From the NCBI GenBank assembly GCA_963849635.1, contig CAWKIA010000027.1:62001-126000 (forward strand): a stretch of 64,000 nucleotides of DNA, read 5' to 3'. The stretch is from CAVRUD01 sp963849635 (GTDB lineage: Bacteria; Chloroflexota; Chloroflexia; Thermomicrobiales; UBA6265). Shown piece by piece: positions 17,542 to 25,468 of the stretch (position 1 is its first letter; every line of letters begins with the position of its first letter). Both the position numbers and the translations under genes were made by a program. Under the pieces are notes generated by a model. The model searched no databases. It saw only the letters and a program-made list of their open reading frames with translations, and had not been told where the DNA came from.

Positions 17542-19211
17542 TTAGGAGTCGCACGCTGACGAAGAGCAGGTCGCCGCGCCGACCGAGCTCACGCAGCAGT
17601 TCCAGCGGTAGTCCGGGCGGACCGGATCTGGCGTGCAGAGGGCGCACGGCCGGACATCGCCCCCTCCCCGGCAGCAGAAGCCCGCCGGCCAGCAGACGCC
17701 GCAGCAGCACTCCTGGCCCGGGGCGCAACACGAGTCGCCGCAGGCCTCACCTTGGGCGATCCCGCCGGGGGTGCACGTTTCGCACGCCGGCGGGGTCGGG
17801 TAGATCGGGATGGGCACGCAGTTCTCGTTCTCGTGCAGGTCTCGCAGGCGGAGCATGGATCGCAGGTCAGGGTAAACAGGTTGCACTTTTGGCACGGCCC
17901 GCACTCTGAAATGCAGACGCCGGGACCTGGCACTCCTCGCACGGATCGCACTTGTTGTTGCAGAAGCCGCAGTGGTTGTTGTCCAGTTGCGAGACGCATG
18001 CGTTGTTGCAGAGCATCTCACCTGGCGGACAGCAGGCGATGCCGTCGGCCTCGCAGATGCCGTCGCCGCAGCACTTCATGCCGGGACCGCAGCAGGTGTA
18101 GCCGTCCGGACCGCCCTCGCAATACTCCGTCTCGGGCGGGCAGCAGCACCCTCGTCGCAGCACCCCTGCTCCGGGCCGCAGCACATTTCGTTGCAGTTCG
18201 TCGTGGGCGAAATGCAGCACGACTCGAGGTCGGGGTCGAAGCAGGTGCCGGAGTCATAGCAGCAGATCTCGAGGCTGGAGCAGCAGACGAAGCCGTCCCC
18301 GTCGAGGCTCGGGCAGACTCGGCTCGGATCGCAGCAGCACTGGCCGTCGCAGCACCCGCGACCGAAGGTGCAGCAGATGTTCCCGCAGGCTTCGGTGCCG
18401 GGCTCGCAGCACTTCGGGTCTCCCGGTGCGCACTCCCCGTTGCAGCATTGCTCGCCGTCGCCGCAGCATGCGTACCCGCCCTCGAAGTTGGGGCAGTAGC
18501 CCGCGTCGCAGCAGCAGCCGTCGCGGCAGCAGCCCTGGTCCTCGGCGCAGCAGACCTCGCCGTTGCAGACCTCACCGCTCTCGGCAACACGGGTCCGCCT
18601 CGGGCCCGCAGGTGCCGGTCCCGGGGCAGCAGGCCTGGCCGGGGCCGCACTTGACCGCGTCGTCCTGGACGCACCCGTCCTGGCCGCAGATCTCGCACGG
18701 GGAGCAACTCTCCGGCGTCGAGCAGGTGAGGAAAATCGGGTCACAGACGGAGCAGGCATCATCGCTCTGGCTGCAGGCCCCCACCTTTGGCCTGCAGCCC
18801 CCCAGAGCACGCCCCGCACTGCCCGCACGCCGCCCCGTCGGCTTTGGTCTGGCAAGTACCGCCGGCGCCGCACTGCTCGCACAGGCCGCAGGCAAGGGAG
18901 TTGCCGGGGGTGTCGGGGGAGGGGGTGCAGGCGCCGCCGGAGCAGGTGCCGCAGTCGCCGCACAGCGATCCCTCGGGGATCGGCACGCACTTCTTCTTCT
19001 CGCAGGTCTGGCAGGAGCCGCACTCGGCGTTGGATTGGCACTTCGCCTTGGGCTTGGCGTCGACCCCACGCCCCGCGCCGCGGGCGGCGAGGACGCCGCC
19101 CGCCGTCCCGAGGATGCCCTTGAGCAGCGCCCGGCGGGACGCCCCGCGGGCCAGGCGGCGAGCGAGATCGTCGAAATGCTGGTCGTCCACGTAGATCCTC
19201 CGCGGGTGCAC
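17542..19211 (-). pseudogene. Very cysteine-rich Tat-exported protein broken by about five frameshifts
   Basis: It starts at ATG 19211 (MHPRRIYVDDQHFDDLARRL) with a twin-arginine-like export signal (RRALLKGILGTAGGVLAARG). Cys-rich repeats follow through five consecutive frames: SCQTCEKKKCVPIPEG, CSVCDPIFLTC, GYACCGDGEQCCNGECAPGD, EMCCGPEQGCCDE, CCGPGMKCCGDGICEADG, GPCQKCNLFTLTC and finally ACGDSCCAPGQECCCGVCW. Breaks fall near 18797 (a run of six C), 18590, 18150, 17930 and 17835. Sequence on both sides of each break keeps the CC-x-x-x rhythm, so the original was one protein of about 550 residues, related in style to the protein at 11120. Function unknown; structural or metal-binding surface protein is plausible. 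Confidence 0.65.
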
Positions 19212-19484
19212 CCCGCCGTTCGTCCCGGTCTTCGTCAGTCACGCGGCGGCAGGACCGCCTCCGGTGCGCTTCTTCGAACGTCGTCGCGGTCGAATTGACG
19301 TTGCGCCCTCACGCGACGAACATCGTCGCCTCAGGGGCGTGATCGCTTAGACCGACGGTCGGGAACGACTCCCCGACGACGGGCAGCAACCGAACCGAGT
19401 TCGTGCTTCTGCATGGGCGTGTCCGCGAACGCCAAAGGACCACGCGCGGGCGGTCACCGGCAGCGCTGCGCAACGTAATTGGAA
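19212..19484. other. Intergenic stretch upstream of TetR gene
   Basis: The divergent region between the Cys-rich gene and the TetR gene. Apart from the TetR promoter starting at 19485, I see no gene or strong repeat. Confidence 0.4.
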
Positions 19485-19512
19485 TTGACTTCTAACATTG
19501 GAATGCTAATCT
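19485..19512 (+). promoter_or_regulatory. Promoter of the TetR gene
   Basis: TTGACT (19485-19490) and TAATCT (19507-19512) are 16 bases apart in an AT-rich patch unlike its surroundings. GGAGG follows at 19520-19524, before ATG 19536. Partial symmetry (ATTGGAAT on both sides of the -35) could be an autoregulatory operator. Confidence 0.55.
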
Positions 19513-19535
19513 AGTCATCGGAGGAAGTCAAGACG

Positions 19536-20160
19536 ATGCCGGATGATCGGTTGACACGGCGGCAACGGCATGCAGAGGCGACACGGCGGGGCATCCTGGT
19601 TGCCGCCCGCCGCCTCTTCGCCGAGCGCGGCTACGCCGCGACGTCCATTGCGGATATCGCCGAGGCAGCCGACACGGCGATCCAAACGATCTACGACAGC
19701 GTTGGCCCCAAGGCAGCTTTGGTGATGGCGCTGATCGATCTGATTGACGAGGAGGCCGAGGTGCTGGCGCTTGCCCGCCAGGCCGCCGACGCGACCGACC
19801 CCGCCGAGTTGCTGCGTATCGCCGTGCGCCTGACGCGGCAGATCAACGATCGTTGCGCCGATATCGTGGGGGTGCTGCTTTCGGTCGCGCCAACGGAACC
19901 GGCCGTCGCTGACGCCCTGCGCGAAGGCAAACGGCGCCATCGCGAGGGATATCGTCGGGTTTCGTCGCGGTTGGCGCAGCTCGACGCACTGAAATCGGCA
20001 TACCAGCCCGAGCGCGCCGGCGACACGATGGCGCTGCTCACGTCACCGGAGACCTTTCGGATACTGACCAGGGAGTACGGCTGGTCGTTCGACGAATGCG
20101 AAGCGTGGATGATACGAGGCGATTACGACGCTCCTCCTGAACCACTCCACCGAACCGTAA
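19536..20160 (+). CDS. TetR-family transcriptional regulator (late frameshift)
   Basis: The N-terminal TetR helix-turn-helix is complete: EATRRGILVAARRLFAERGY then ATSIADIAEAADTAIQTIYD. A helical ligand-binding domain follows (LLRIAVRLTRQINDRCADIV). Near the end, WSFDECEAWMI is followed in the given frame by non-homologous sequence that runs 200 codons onward. Moving one base at about 20112 restores a normal C-terminus, EAITTLLLNHSTEP, and a TAA at 20158-20160. I therefore place the end there (about 207 residues). The ligand and target are unknown; the promoter region may hold its own operator. Confidence 0.75.
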
Positions 20161-20204
20161 CGTCACGCCCGCGAGCTGTGTTCGGCTCCGCTGAACGGAT
20201 TCGC

Positions 20205-20267
20205 ACGGGCGATGCAGGTCTTGCCGGAGCTGGACCCGCCGTTGAGCACAATCACCTGGGTCGACAC
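20205..20267 (-). pseudogene. N-terminal scrap of the chloramphenicol-phosphotransferase-like gene
   Basis: From GTG 20267 the frame reads TQVIVLNGGSSSGKTCIAR, nearly identical in DNA to the start of the gene at 17455 (GCAGGTCTTGCCGGAGCTGG on the plus strand against GCCGGTCTTGCCGGAGCTGG). Homology stops after about 20 codons. It is a partial duplicate lying between the TetR and hydrolase genes. Confidence 0.7.
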
Positions 20268-20319
20268 GTGATCGAAACGCCTTCCGTTCAATGCCGCGTA
20301 AGAGAGACGCGGACATCCG

Positions 20320-21174
20320 CTATTCCGTCAGGAATGCCCGCAGAGCGTCGTACGTCTCTTGCGGAGCTTCCTCCGCGAGGTAGTGACCGCAGTCGATCGA
20401 CCAACCGCGGACATCGTCGGCCCAGTCCCGCCAGATCGCCAGGACGTCGTAGTTCCGATCGAGGAAACCACGCTGGCCCCAGAGCGCCAGGACCGGGCAG
20501 GCGATCTTCCGGCTACCCCGATCCTGCTCGTCCAGGTCGAAGTCGTACGATGCCGCTGCCCGGTAGTCCTCGCACATGGCGTGGATCGTGGCTGGGTCGT
20601 GCACACAGCGGAGGTAGTCGGCCAGCGCTTCCGGATCGAACAGGTCGCGATTGCGGAAGTAGTAGGCGTCCGGGTTGGCGCCGATCATCTGCTCCGGCAG
20701 CGGATGGGGCTGAGCCAGGAAGAACCAGTGCCAGTAGCCGAGGCCGAAGGCCATATTTGTCCGGTTGAACGCCTCATAGGTCGGCACGATATCGAGCACG
20801 GCCAGCTTTCGCACCCGCTCCGGGTGGTCGAGCGCCATCCGGTAGCCGCAGCGCGCGCCGCGGTCGTGCCCCACCACGGCGAACTCTTCGAACCCCAGCC
20901 CTCGCATCAGCGCTACCTGATCCCGGGCCATAGCCCGCTTCGAGTGTGGCTCGTGGTCGGGCATCGTCGGCGGCTTGGAACTATCCCCGTAGCCGCGGAG
21001 ATCGGGCGCGACGACGGTGAAGTCGCGCGCCAGCAGAGGCGCCACCTTGTGCCACATCACGTGCGTCTGCGGGTGACCGTGCAGGAGGAGCACGGGCGGG
21101 CCGCTGCCGCCGCGGCGCACGCGGATGGTCGCCTCCTCGGTTTCGATCATCGACAACTCGAACCCCTCGAACAC
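20320..21174 (-). CDS. Haloacetate (fluoroacetate) dehalogenase-like alpha/beta hydrolase
   Basis: 284 residues with an alpha/beta-hydrolase fold: oxyanion strand LLLHGHPQTHVMWHKVAP, nucleophile elbow GHDRGARCGYRMALDHPE with Asp104, and catalytic His264 (IDCGHYLAEE). Fluoroacetate dehalogenases bind the carboxylate with two arginines in D-R-x-x-R and the halide with a His-Trp pair and a Tyr. Here Arg105 and Arg108, His149-Trp150 (GYWHWFF) and the EDYRA tyrosine are all in place. It probably hydrolyses short halo-acids, though epoxide hydrolase activity is possible. GTG 21174 follows GGGAG at 6 bases. It lies 24 bases after the GNAT gene, so the two form a likely operon. Confidence 0.8.
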   Translation of the reverse strand: MFEGFELSMIETEEATIRVRRGGSGPPVLLLHGHPQTHVMWHKVAPLLARDFTVVAPDLRGYGDSSKPPTMPDHEPHSKRAMARDQVALMRGLGFEEFAVVGHDRGARCGYRMALDHPERVRKLAVLDIVPTYEAFNRTNMAFGLGYWHWFFLAQPHPLPEQMIGANPDAYYFRNRDLFDPEALADYLRCVHDPATIHAMCEDYRAAASYDFDLDEQDRGSRKIACPVLALWGQRGFLDRNYDVLAIWRDWADDVRGWSIDCGHYLAEEAPQETYDALRAFLTE

Positions 21175-21198
21175 GCGCGTCTCCCTTCACGACTATCC

Positions 21199-21777
21199 TC
21201 AGCTGGCGCTTTCGATCGTGTCCGGGCCAACCGGATCGTCCTTCAACCTGGATGTCATGACGAGGTCCCTGCGCTGGCCGCCCCGCGAGAACTTCTTTCG
21301 AAGAATGCCTTCCTCCACAAAACCTGCCCGCCGGGCTACCCCACGCGAGGCGGAATTGTCTACTTCAAATTGGATCTCGGTGCGCTCGATCCCGAGTTGC
21401 GCAAAGGCATAGGTAACCACGAGCCGCACGGCACTCGCGGCGTACCCGTGTCCACGATGCTGGGGGAAAATCCAGTAGGACAATTCCCCGACCGCATCGT
21501 CGTTGATCCGAATTTCGCAGCCTCCCAACAGGGCCCGGGTCGACGGATCTCTGATCGCCCAGGTCCGGCGTGGCGCCTCGGTCTGCCAGTCGTGCCGCCA
21601 GTTGCAGATCGCCAGGGTGACAGTCTCGATCGAGGACGCCTGCGAGTCATTGAGCCACTTCTGGTTCTCGCTATCGTCGCCAGCGAGATGCGTTTCGACA
21701 TCCGACAGTTGATAGGAGTCCAGCGTCACGACGCCATCGGTGAGCGTCGGGGCTTCCTTGCGGGGCATGTTGGCCAT
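21199..21777 (-). CDS. GNAT-family acetyltransferase (RimJ/RimL type)
   Basis: 192 residues with the GNAT core: RTWAIRDPSTRALLGGCEIR, strand GELSYWIFPQHRGHGYAASA giving the acetyl-CoA loop R/Q-x-x-G-x-G/A (QHRGHGYA), and FEVDNSASRGVARRAGFVEE typical of RimJ/RimL proteins that acetylate N-termini or small amines. The substrate is unknown. It shares an operon with the dehalogenase-like gene 24 bases downstream. Confidence 0.85.
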   Translation of the reverse strand: MANMPRKEAPTLTDGVVTLDSYQLSDVETHLAGDDSENQKWLNDSQASSIETVTLAICNWRHDWQTEAPRRTWAIRDPSTRALLGGCEIRINDDAVGELSYWIFPQHRGHGYAASAVRLVVTYAFAQLGIERTEIQFEVDNSASRGVARRAGFVEEGILRKKFSRGGQRRDLVMTSRLKDDPVGPDTIESAS

Positions 21778-21878
21778 ACGTCGTCCTTTGACGCTTCAAC
21801 GGGTCAGGCTCATCTGCCGAGGCGCGACGAGGATAGAAATTTGACTTGGTTCGATTGGGGCCGGCCGCGACCATTCGG

Positions 21879-23144
21879 TTAGATCCAGACGATCAGGCTC
21901 TCGAGGTCGCGCGGATAGGTCGAGTAGATCTCGGCGCCGAAGGAGCGGATCACCACCGTGTCGGAGTGGCGGAAGCCGCCCATGCCAGGCACGTACAGCC
22001 CCGGCTCGACCGAGAAGATCATGTTTTCCTGGATGACCGTATTGTCCCCGAGGTCAATGAAGGGCGACTCGTGCCCCTCCATTCCCATCCCGTGGCCCGT
22101 GTGGTGGCGCAGCATCTCGGCCACGCCCAATTCCGCGGCGGCGCGCTGCACGTCGGCCTCGGCCTCGGCGCAGGTGCGGCCAGGGCGGAGGGCATCGAAC
22201 CCGACCTGCTGCAGCTCCATCATCAGCCCGAAGTGTTTTTCGAACTCCGGCGTCGGCTCGCCGATGATCATCGTCCGCTCCAGCTCGGACTCCAGCCCGG
22301 CGATGTAGGCGCAGGCGCCCGTCACCAGGATGTCGCCCCGGCGCAGGCCAACCGCGTTGGAGAAGCCGTGCGGCACGGAGGTGTTCGCGCCGGCGTGGAA
22401 CATCGTGTGGGCCGGTTGGCCGGAGAAGTGGCCGAGGGGCTGATAGCTGGGGCCGAGGGCGGCGACCATCATCCGGCTGGCCTCGGTGCTGGCCTCGTTG
22501 GAGATGTCCATCTCCGTCCGGCCCAGGGTGATCTTCTCCTGCATCAGGCGGTGGGCCAGGTTGCCCCAGATGCAGGCCTCGCGCATGAAGGAGAGCTCGG
22601 CCGGGCTCTTGATGTGCCGGATGGTGTCGACCAGATCCCGGGCGTAGATGGCCTTCGCCCCCGGGTCGATCACGTCCGAGAGGCGCGGTCCTGTGTAGCC
22701 CCAGATATCGCCGTACCCGTCGCTGTCGTAGCCGACGGTTTTTCCGGCGGCGTTGACCCCCATCTCGGTGAGGAGATCGACGAGGTGGAGCATCGGGTGC
22801 TTGCCGCCGCCGTGCGGATACTCCCCATAGACCTTGACCCGGTCCACCCCGGGAGAGCGCTGGATGTGCTCCCGCTCCAGCAGGGGGATGAGGGCACCCA
22901 GCCCGCCGTTGGGCCCACCCAGCGTGACCACGATCGCCATCGGCCGCTCGGTCGGGACATGGAAGAAGCCGGAGACGTACGCCATCCGGGTGGGATGGAA
23001 GAGGACGAGGGCATCGAGGCCCCGGTCCTCCATCTCCTCTCGGACCTTCGCCACCCTGGCGTCGTACTCCGGCTGCTCGATCTTCCAGCCGATGGCGGGG
23101 GTCGGGGTGCGTGCTTCGGTGTCAGTTTGGTTCGCCAGCGCCAA
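21879..23144 (-). CDS. M24-family aminopeptidase / creatinase-like protein (Xaa-Pro peptidase family)
   Basis: 421 residues. The N-terminal creatinase-type domain (RVAKVREEMEDRGLDALVLF) precedes a pita-bread catalytic domain with motifs HTMFHAGANTSVPHGFSNAV, LRRGDILVTGACAYIAGLES, HHTGHGMGMEGHESPF and MIFSVEPGLYVPGMGGFRHSD. The first metal aspartate of classical M24 enzymes (usually in D-x-G-x-x-x-x-G-Y-x-S-D) is replaced here by GACAYIAG, so peptidase activity is uncertain, as in creatinase-like members. I chose TTG 23144 because GAGGAGG lies 8 bases upstream, although the frame extends further. That ribosome binding site is buried in the hairpin at 23152-23214. A decayed partial copy lies at 29285. 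Confidence 0.8.
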   Translation of the reverse strand: MALANQTDTEARTPTPAIGWKIEQPEYDARVAKVREEMEDRGLDALVLFHPTRMAYVSGFFHVPTERPMAIVVTLGGPNGGLGALIPLLEREHIQRSPGVDRVKVYGEYPHGGGKHPMLHLVDLLTEMGVNAAGKTVGYDSDGYGDIWGYTGPRLSDVIDPGAKAIYARDLVDTIRHIKSPAELSFMREACIWGNLAHRLMQEKITLGRTEMDISNEASTEASRMMVAALGPSYQPLGHFSGQPAHTMFHAGANTSVPHGFSNAVGLRRGDILVTGACAYIAGLESELERTMIIGEPTPEFEKHFGLMMELQQVGFDALRPGRTCAEAEADVQRAAAELGVAEMLRHHTGHGMGMEGHESPFIDLGDNTVIQENMIFSVEPGLYVPGMGGFRHSDTVVIRSFGAEIYSTYPRDLESLIVWI

Positions 23145-23151
23145 GATGGTT

Positions 23152-23214
23152 TCCTCCTCGGATGCGATGCCGGGCGGCTTATCGCGCCCGGCGCCGCATC
23201 GTATCCGAGGAGGA
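23152..23214 (-). promoter_or_regulatory. Leader hairpin covering the ribosome binding site of the M24 gene
   Basis: Perfect 12-base outer arms (TCCTCCTCGGAT and its complement) close a long, nearly paired interior (CGATGC..GCCGGGCG against CGCCCGGC..GCATCG) with an AT-rich tip. The 3' arm contains the GAGGAGG ribosome binding site, so in the mRNA it would be completely sequestered. The same structure precedes the decayed copy at 29464. A riboregulator or translation thermosensor is possible; no known riboswitch class is recognised. Confidence 0.65.
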
Positions 23215-23336
23215 AGAGTCGTGGGCTCAAAGATTCCAGATTGGGCTCTGATTCGCTTGTTCAACCGCCCCTTGTCTCCGCCCGGGACGGCACCGCTTGG
23301 GCAACAGCCGAACCAACGAACGCTGGTCGGCCGGTC

Positions 23337-24560
23337 CTAGCGGGGAGAGAGCGTCACGAGTAGGAACGTGACCGGGGCGGAAGACTCGTTGCGGTAGGAC
23401 GTGGAAGCTCCAGCTCCGGACACCGAGAGGCCGAACCCCTGGAATACCTCGGCGAAGGAGTCGGCGGACGTCGCGTGGCCGCCGGGATCTCGCAGCCATG
23501 CGGTGACCGTGTCCCCGGTTACCGTGGCGGTGAGCGTGCCAGCTTCGACCACGACGAATTCCGCGGCGCCCGCCTCGTGGGGCGAGAGGCGCATGCCCGG
23601 AGCCAGGGTCACTGTGGCCATTTGGGCCGTGAGCTCGTCCGTCGACAGCAATACCCCGACTGTCCCATTTCCGGCCAAACTACGGACCGCGACGCCATCG
23701 TCTGTATCCATCAAACTGGTATCCAACCCCGGAGTCGGCGAGTGGGTTGGCTGGGCGAGACTGAGCAGGAGGAAGACCGCCTGTGCATCCGTTCGGTTGC
23801 TGAGCGCTATGTCCATTTTCTCGGTGATGACGAGCGCGCTGCCCGGTCCAAGCATCCGAACTGAGGCCGGTGAGGATGGGCCCCCGGCATCACTGGCACC
23901 GATTGTGAGTTCGCCGGACTCGACCGAAACGATCGCAGGATCCCGTCGATCCAACACTGCGCCACTCACACCGGGGGCAACGGTGACGCGGCGCAGGGAA
24001 GGGTACGCGGTGCCACGCGATGGCGCCGTCATCCCCTCCAAGAACAGCAGGGAGAAGGAAGCATATCCGATCTGGCCGCCCCAGCGTTCGGCGATCCGGT
24101 CTCCTTCGATCCGGAAGAGCTCTGTTTTGGGCCACGGCAGCGATCCGGCAAGTGGAATGCCTAAGATGGAACCGTCGGCGTCGCCGGTGAGGGTGATCTC
24201 GGCGATGGCACGATCTCCCTGGGCGGTCACGTCTGCGGGGACGAGACGGAGCATAGGATGGGTCGTGCGCAGGGCGGTAAGGTACCCGAAGAGTCCGTCG
24301 CGGTTGCCGAGGGAGCCCGGGGTGTCGACGTGGTCGACGAATCCCGGGTCGACGACGTCACGGAGGGCGGCATCATCGCCGGTGCGGAAGAGGAGATCGA
24401 TCGCGTCGTAGAATCTCCAGACGATAGGCGCCACACGTTGAGAAAGCGCGGTCTCCTCTCCGATCGGGTCCAGCGGAGCAATGAGGGTGTACGCCTGGCC
24501 GAGCCATGCCCCGGTGATCAGGGCGAGGGCGCAAACGCAGGGAGCGATGAGCCTGCGCAT
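23337..24560 (-). CDS. Secreted SnoaL-like/double-cupin protein (module copy 2)
   Basis: 407 residues. The export or anchor segment LIAPCVCALALITGAWLGQA is almost identical to that of copy 3 at 47775. The SnoaL-like domain (VWRFYDAIDLLFRTGDDAAL ... DPGFVDHVDTPG) has the tail FRIEGDRIAERWGGQ. Two cupin-like barrels follow (RVTVAPGVSGAVLDRRDPAI and TVTLAPGMRLSPHEAGAAEF). One His-containing motif, LSPHEAG, remains in the second barrel. GGAAG precedes ATG 24560. It is the last gene of a likely three-gene minus-strand operon (25469, 24707, 23337) divergent from the LuxR-STAND gene at 26825. Function unknown. Confidence 0.8.
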   Translation of the reverse strand: MRRLIAPCVCALALITGAWLGQAYTLIAPLDPIGEETALSQRVAPIVWRFYDAIDLLFRTGDDAALRDVVDPGFVDHVDTPGSLGNRDGLFGYLTALRTTHPMLRLVPADVTAQGDRAIAEITLTGDADGSILGIPLAGSLPWPKTELFRIEGDRIAERWGGQIGYASFSLLFLEGMTAPSRGTAYPSLRRVTVAPGVSGAVLDRRDPAIVSVESGELTIGASDAGGPSSPASVRMLGPGSALVITEKMDIALSNRTDAQAVFLLLSLAQPTHSPTPGLDTSLMDTDDGVAVRSLAGNGTVGVLLSTDELTAQMATVTLAPGMRLSPHEAGAAEFVVVEAGTLTATVTGDTVTAWLRDPGGHATSADSFAEVFQGFGLSVSGAGASTSYRNESSAPVTFLLVTLSPR

Positions 24561-24706
24561 TGGAGGTTCTTCCAGTGGTGGGCGCGATCGACAGTCGGCG
24601 AGAGAGGGAGGGCCGGTCGATGGGTGGTCGACGGCAGAGCGCGGCCTCCGCCCTCCCTGCCCACATAGAGACTGAACCCTGTCGTCAGCCTTGTCGTCGC
24701 TGTCGT

Positions 24707-25420
24707 CTATTCGACGTGGACCATTCCCGGACCGAGCGTCAGCACGTAGACATCAATCGGCTGCTTGCCGCGGTTGATCTCGTCACCGCTCAACGAGAAC
24801 GCCTGGGACCGCTCGACGGTGGCGAGCACGGTGACGATTGGGTCGGGCGGAAGTGCGAACCGTTCTGCTGGTTCGATCCGTGTCCGGGCGAGCGTCAGCG
24901 TTAGCGGCGTCGGAGGGGGTACGGTGACAAGACGGACGAGGATCGCCTGTTCGATCCCGGTCTCCGCCGTCGTTCGGGCGTTCTCAGCACTGAACAGGGT
25001 CAGGGTCGTTGCGGGCGTCGCACCTACGTTGCGGATCGTCGCGTGGCCATTCATCGAAATGATCAGCGCATCCCCGGTCGCGGCGTCGTTGTCGTCGCAG
25101 GTCGTCGACTCCGTCTCGCCCGAACAGACGATATGCGGCAAGGAATTGATGCCATCCGCGGCGACGACAACACTGCCCGATTCCACGAGCATCACAGTCG
25201 GCCCCTCGCCGGCATCAAGGCTCAACTCGCCGCCAGGCAGGAAGGTGGAACGAATGATGCCGAGAATCACGGGATGATCGGGAGGCAACTCGTCTACGGT
25301 GACCTGGAACAACGGCGCCGATGCGGACGGTGTGCCGGTCGGAAGAGCGGCGTGGACGACACCCGTCGGTAGTGCCAGGATCGTTGCGATGAGGGATAGC
25401 GTCAGGGCGTACCTTCGCAT
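24707..25420 (-). CDS. Secreted cupin-like protein
   Basis: 237 residues with a signal peptide (MRRYALTLSLIATILALPTG ending VHA). One cupin-like barrel is recognisable (RSTFLPGGELSLDAGEGPTV then MLVESGSVVV) and a second weaker one near the end (ARTRIEPAERFALPPDPIVT). A disulfide may form within IVCSGETESTTCDD. ATG 25420 follows GGAGGG at 8 bases. It sits between the ScyD-like gene (48 bases upstream) and the SnoaL/cupin gene (146 bases downstream), matching the placement of the secreted cupin at 47782 in module copy 3. Confidence 0.75.
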   Translation of the reverse strand: MRRYALTLSLIATILALPTGVVHAALPTGTPSASAPLFQVTVDELPPDHPVILGIIRSTFLPGGELSLDAGEGPTVMLVESGSVVVAADGINSLPHIVCSGETESTTCDDNDAATGDALIISMNGHATIRNVGATPATTLTLFSAENARTTAETGIEQAILVRLVTVPPPTPLTLTLARTRIEPAERFALPPDPIVTVLATVERSQAFSLSGDEINRGKQPIDVYVLTLGPGMVHVE

Positions 25421-25468
25421 GGGCGGGACCCTCCGGAGAGCCTGAGGGGACATCGGGGCGCGGTCCGG

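Noticed and set aside
20161..20768. Extension of the TetR frame to 410 codons
   Set aside because: The tail is antisense to the phosphotransferase scrap and dehalogenase gene. A one-base shift gives a normal TetR ending at 20160.
20359..23363. Two long plus-strand frames (20359-21882 and 21846-23363)
   Set aside because: They mirror the dehalogenase-like, GNAT and M24 genes on the other strand and contain no motif of their own.
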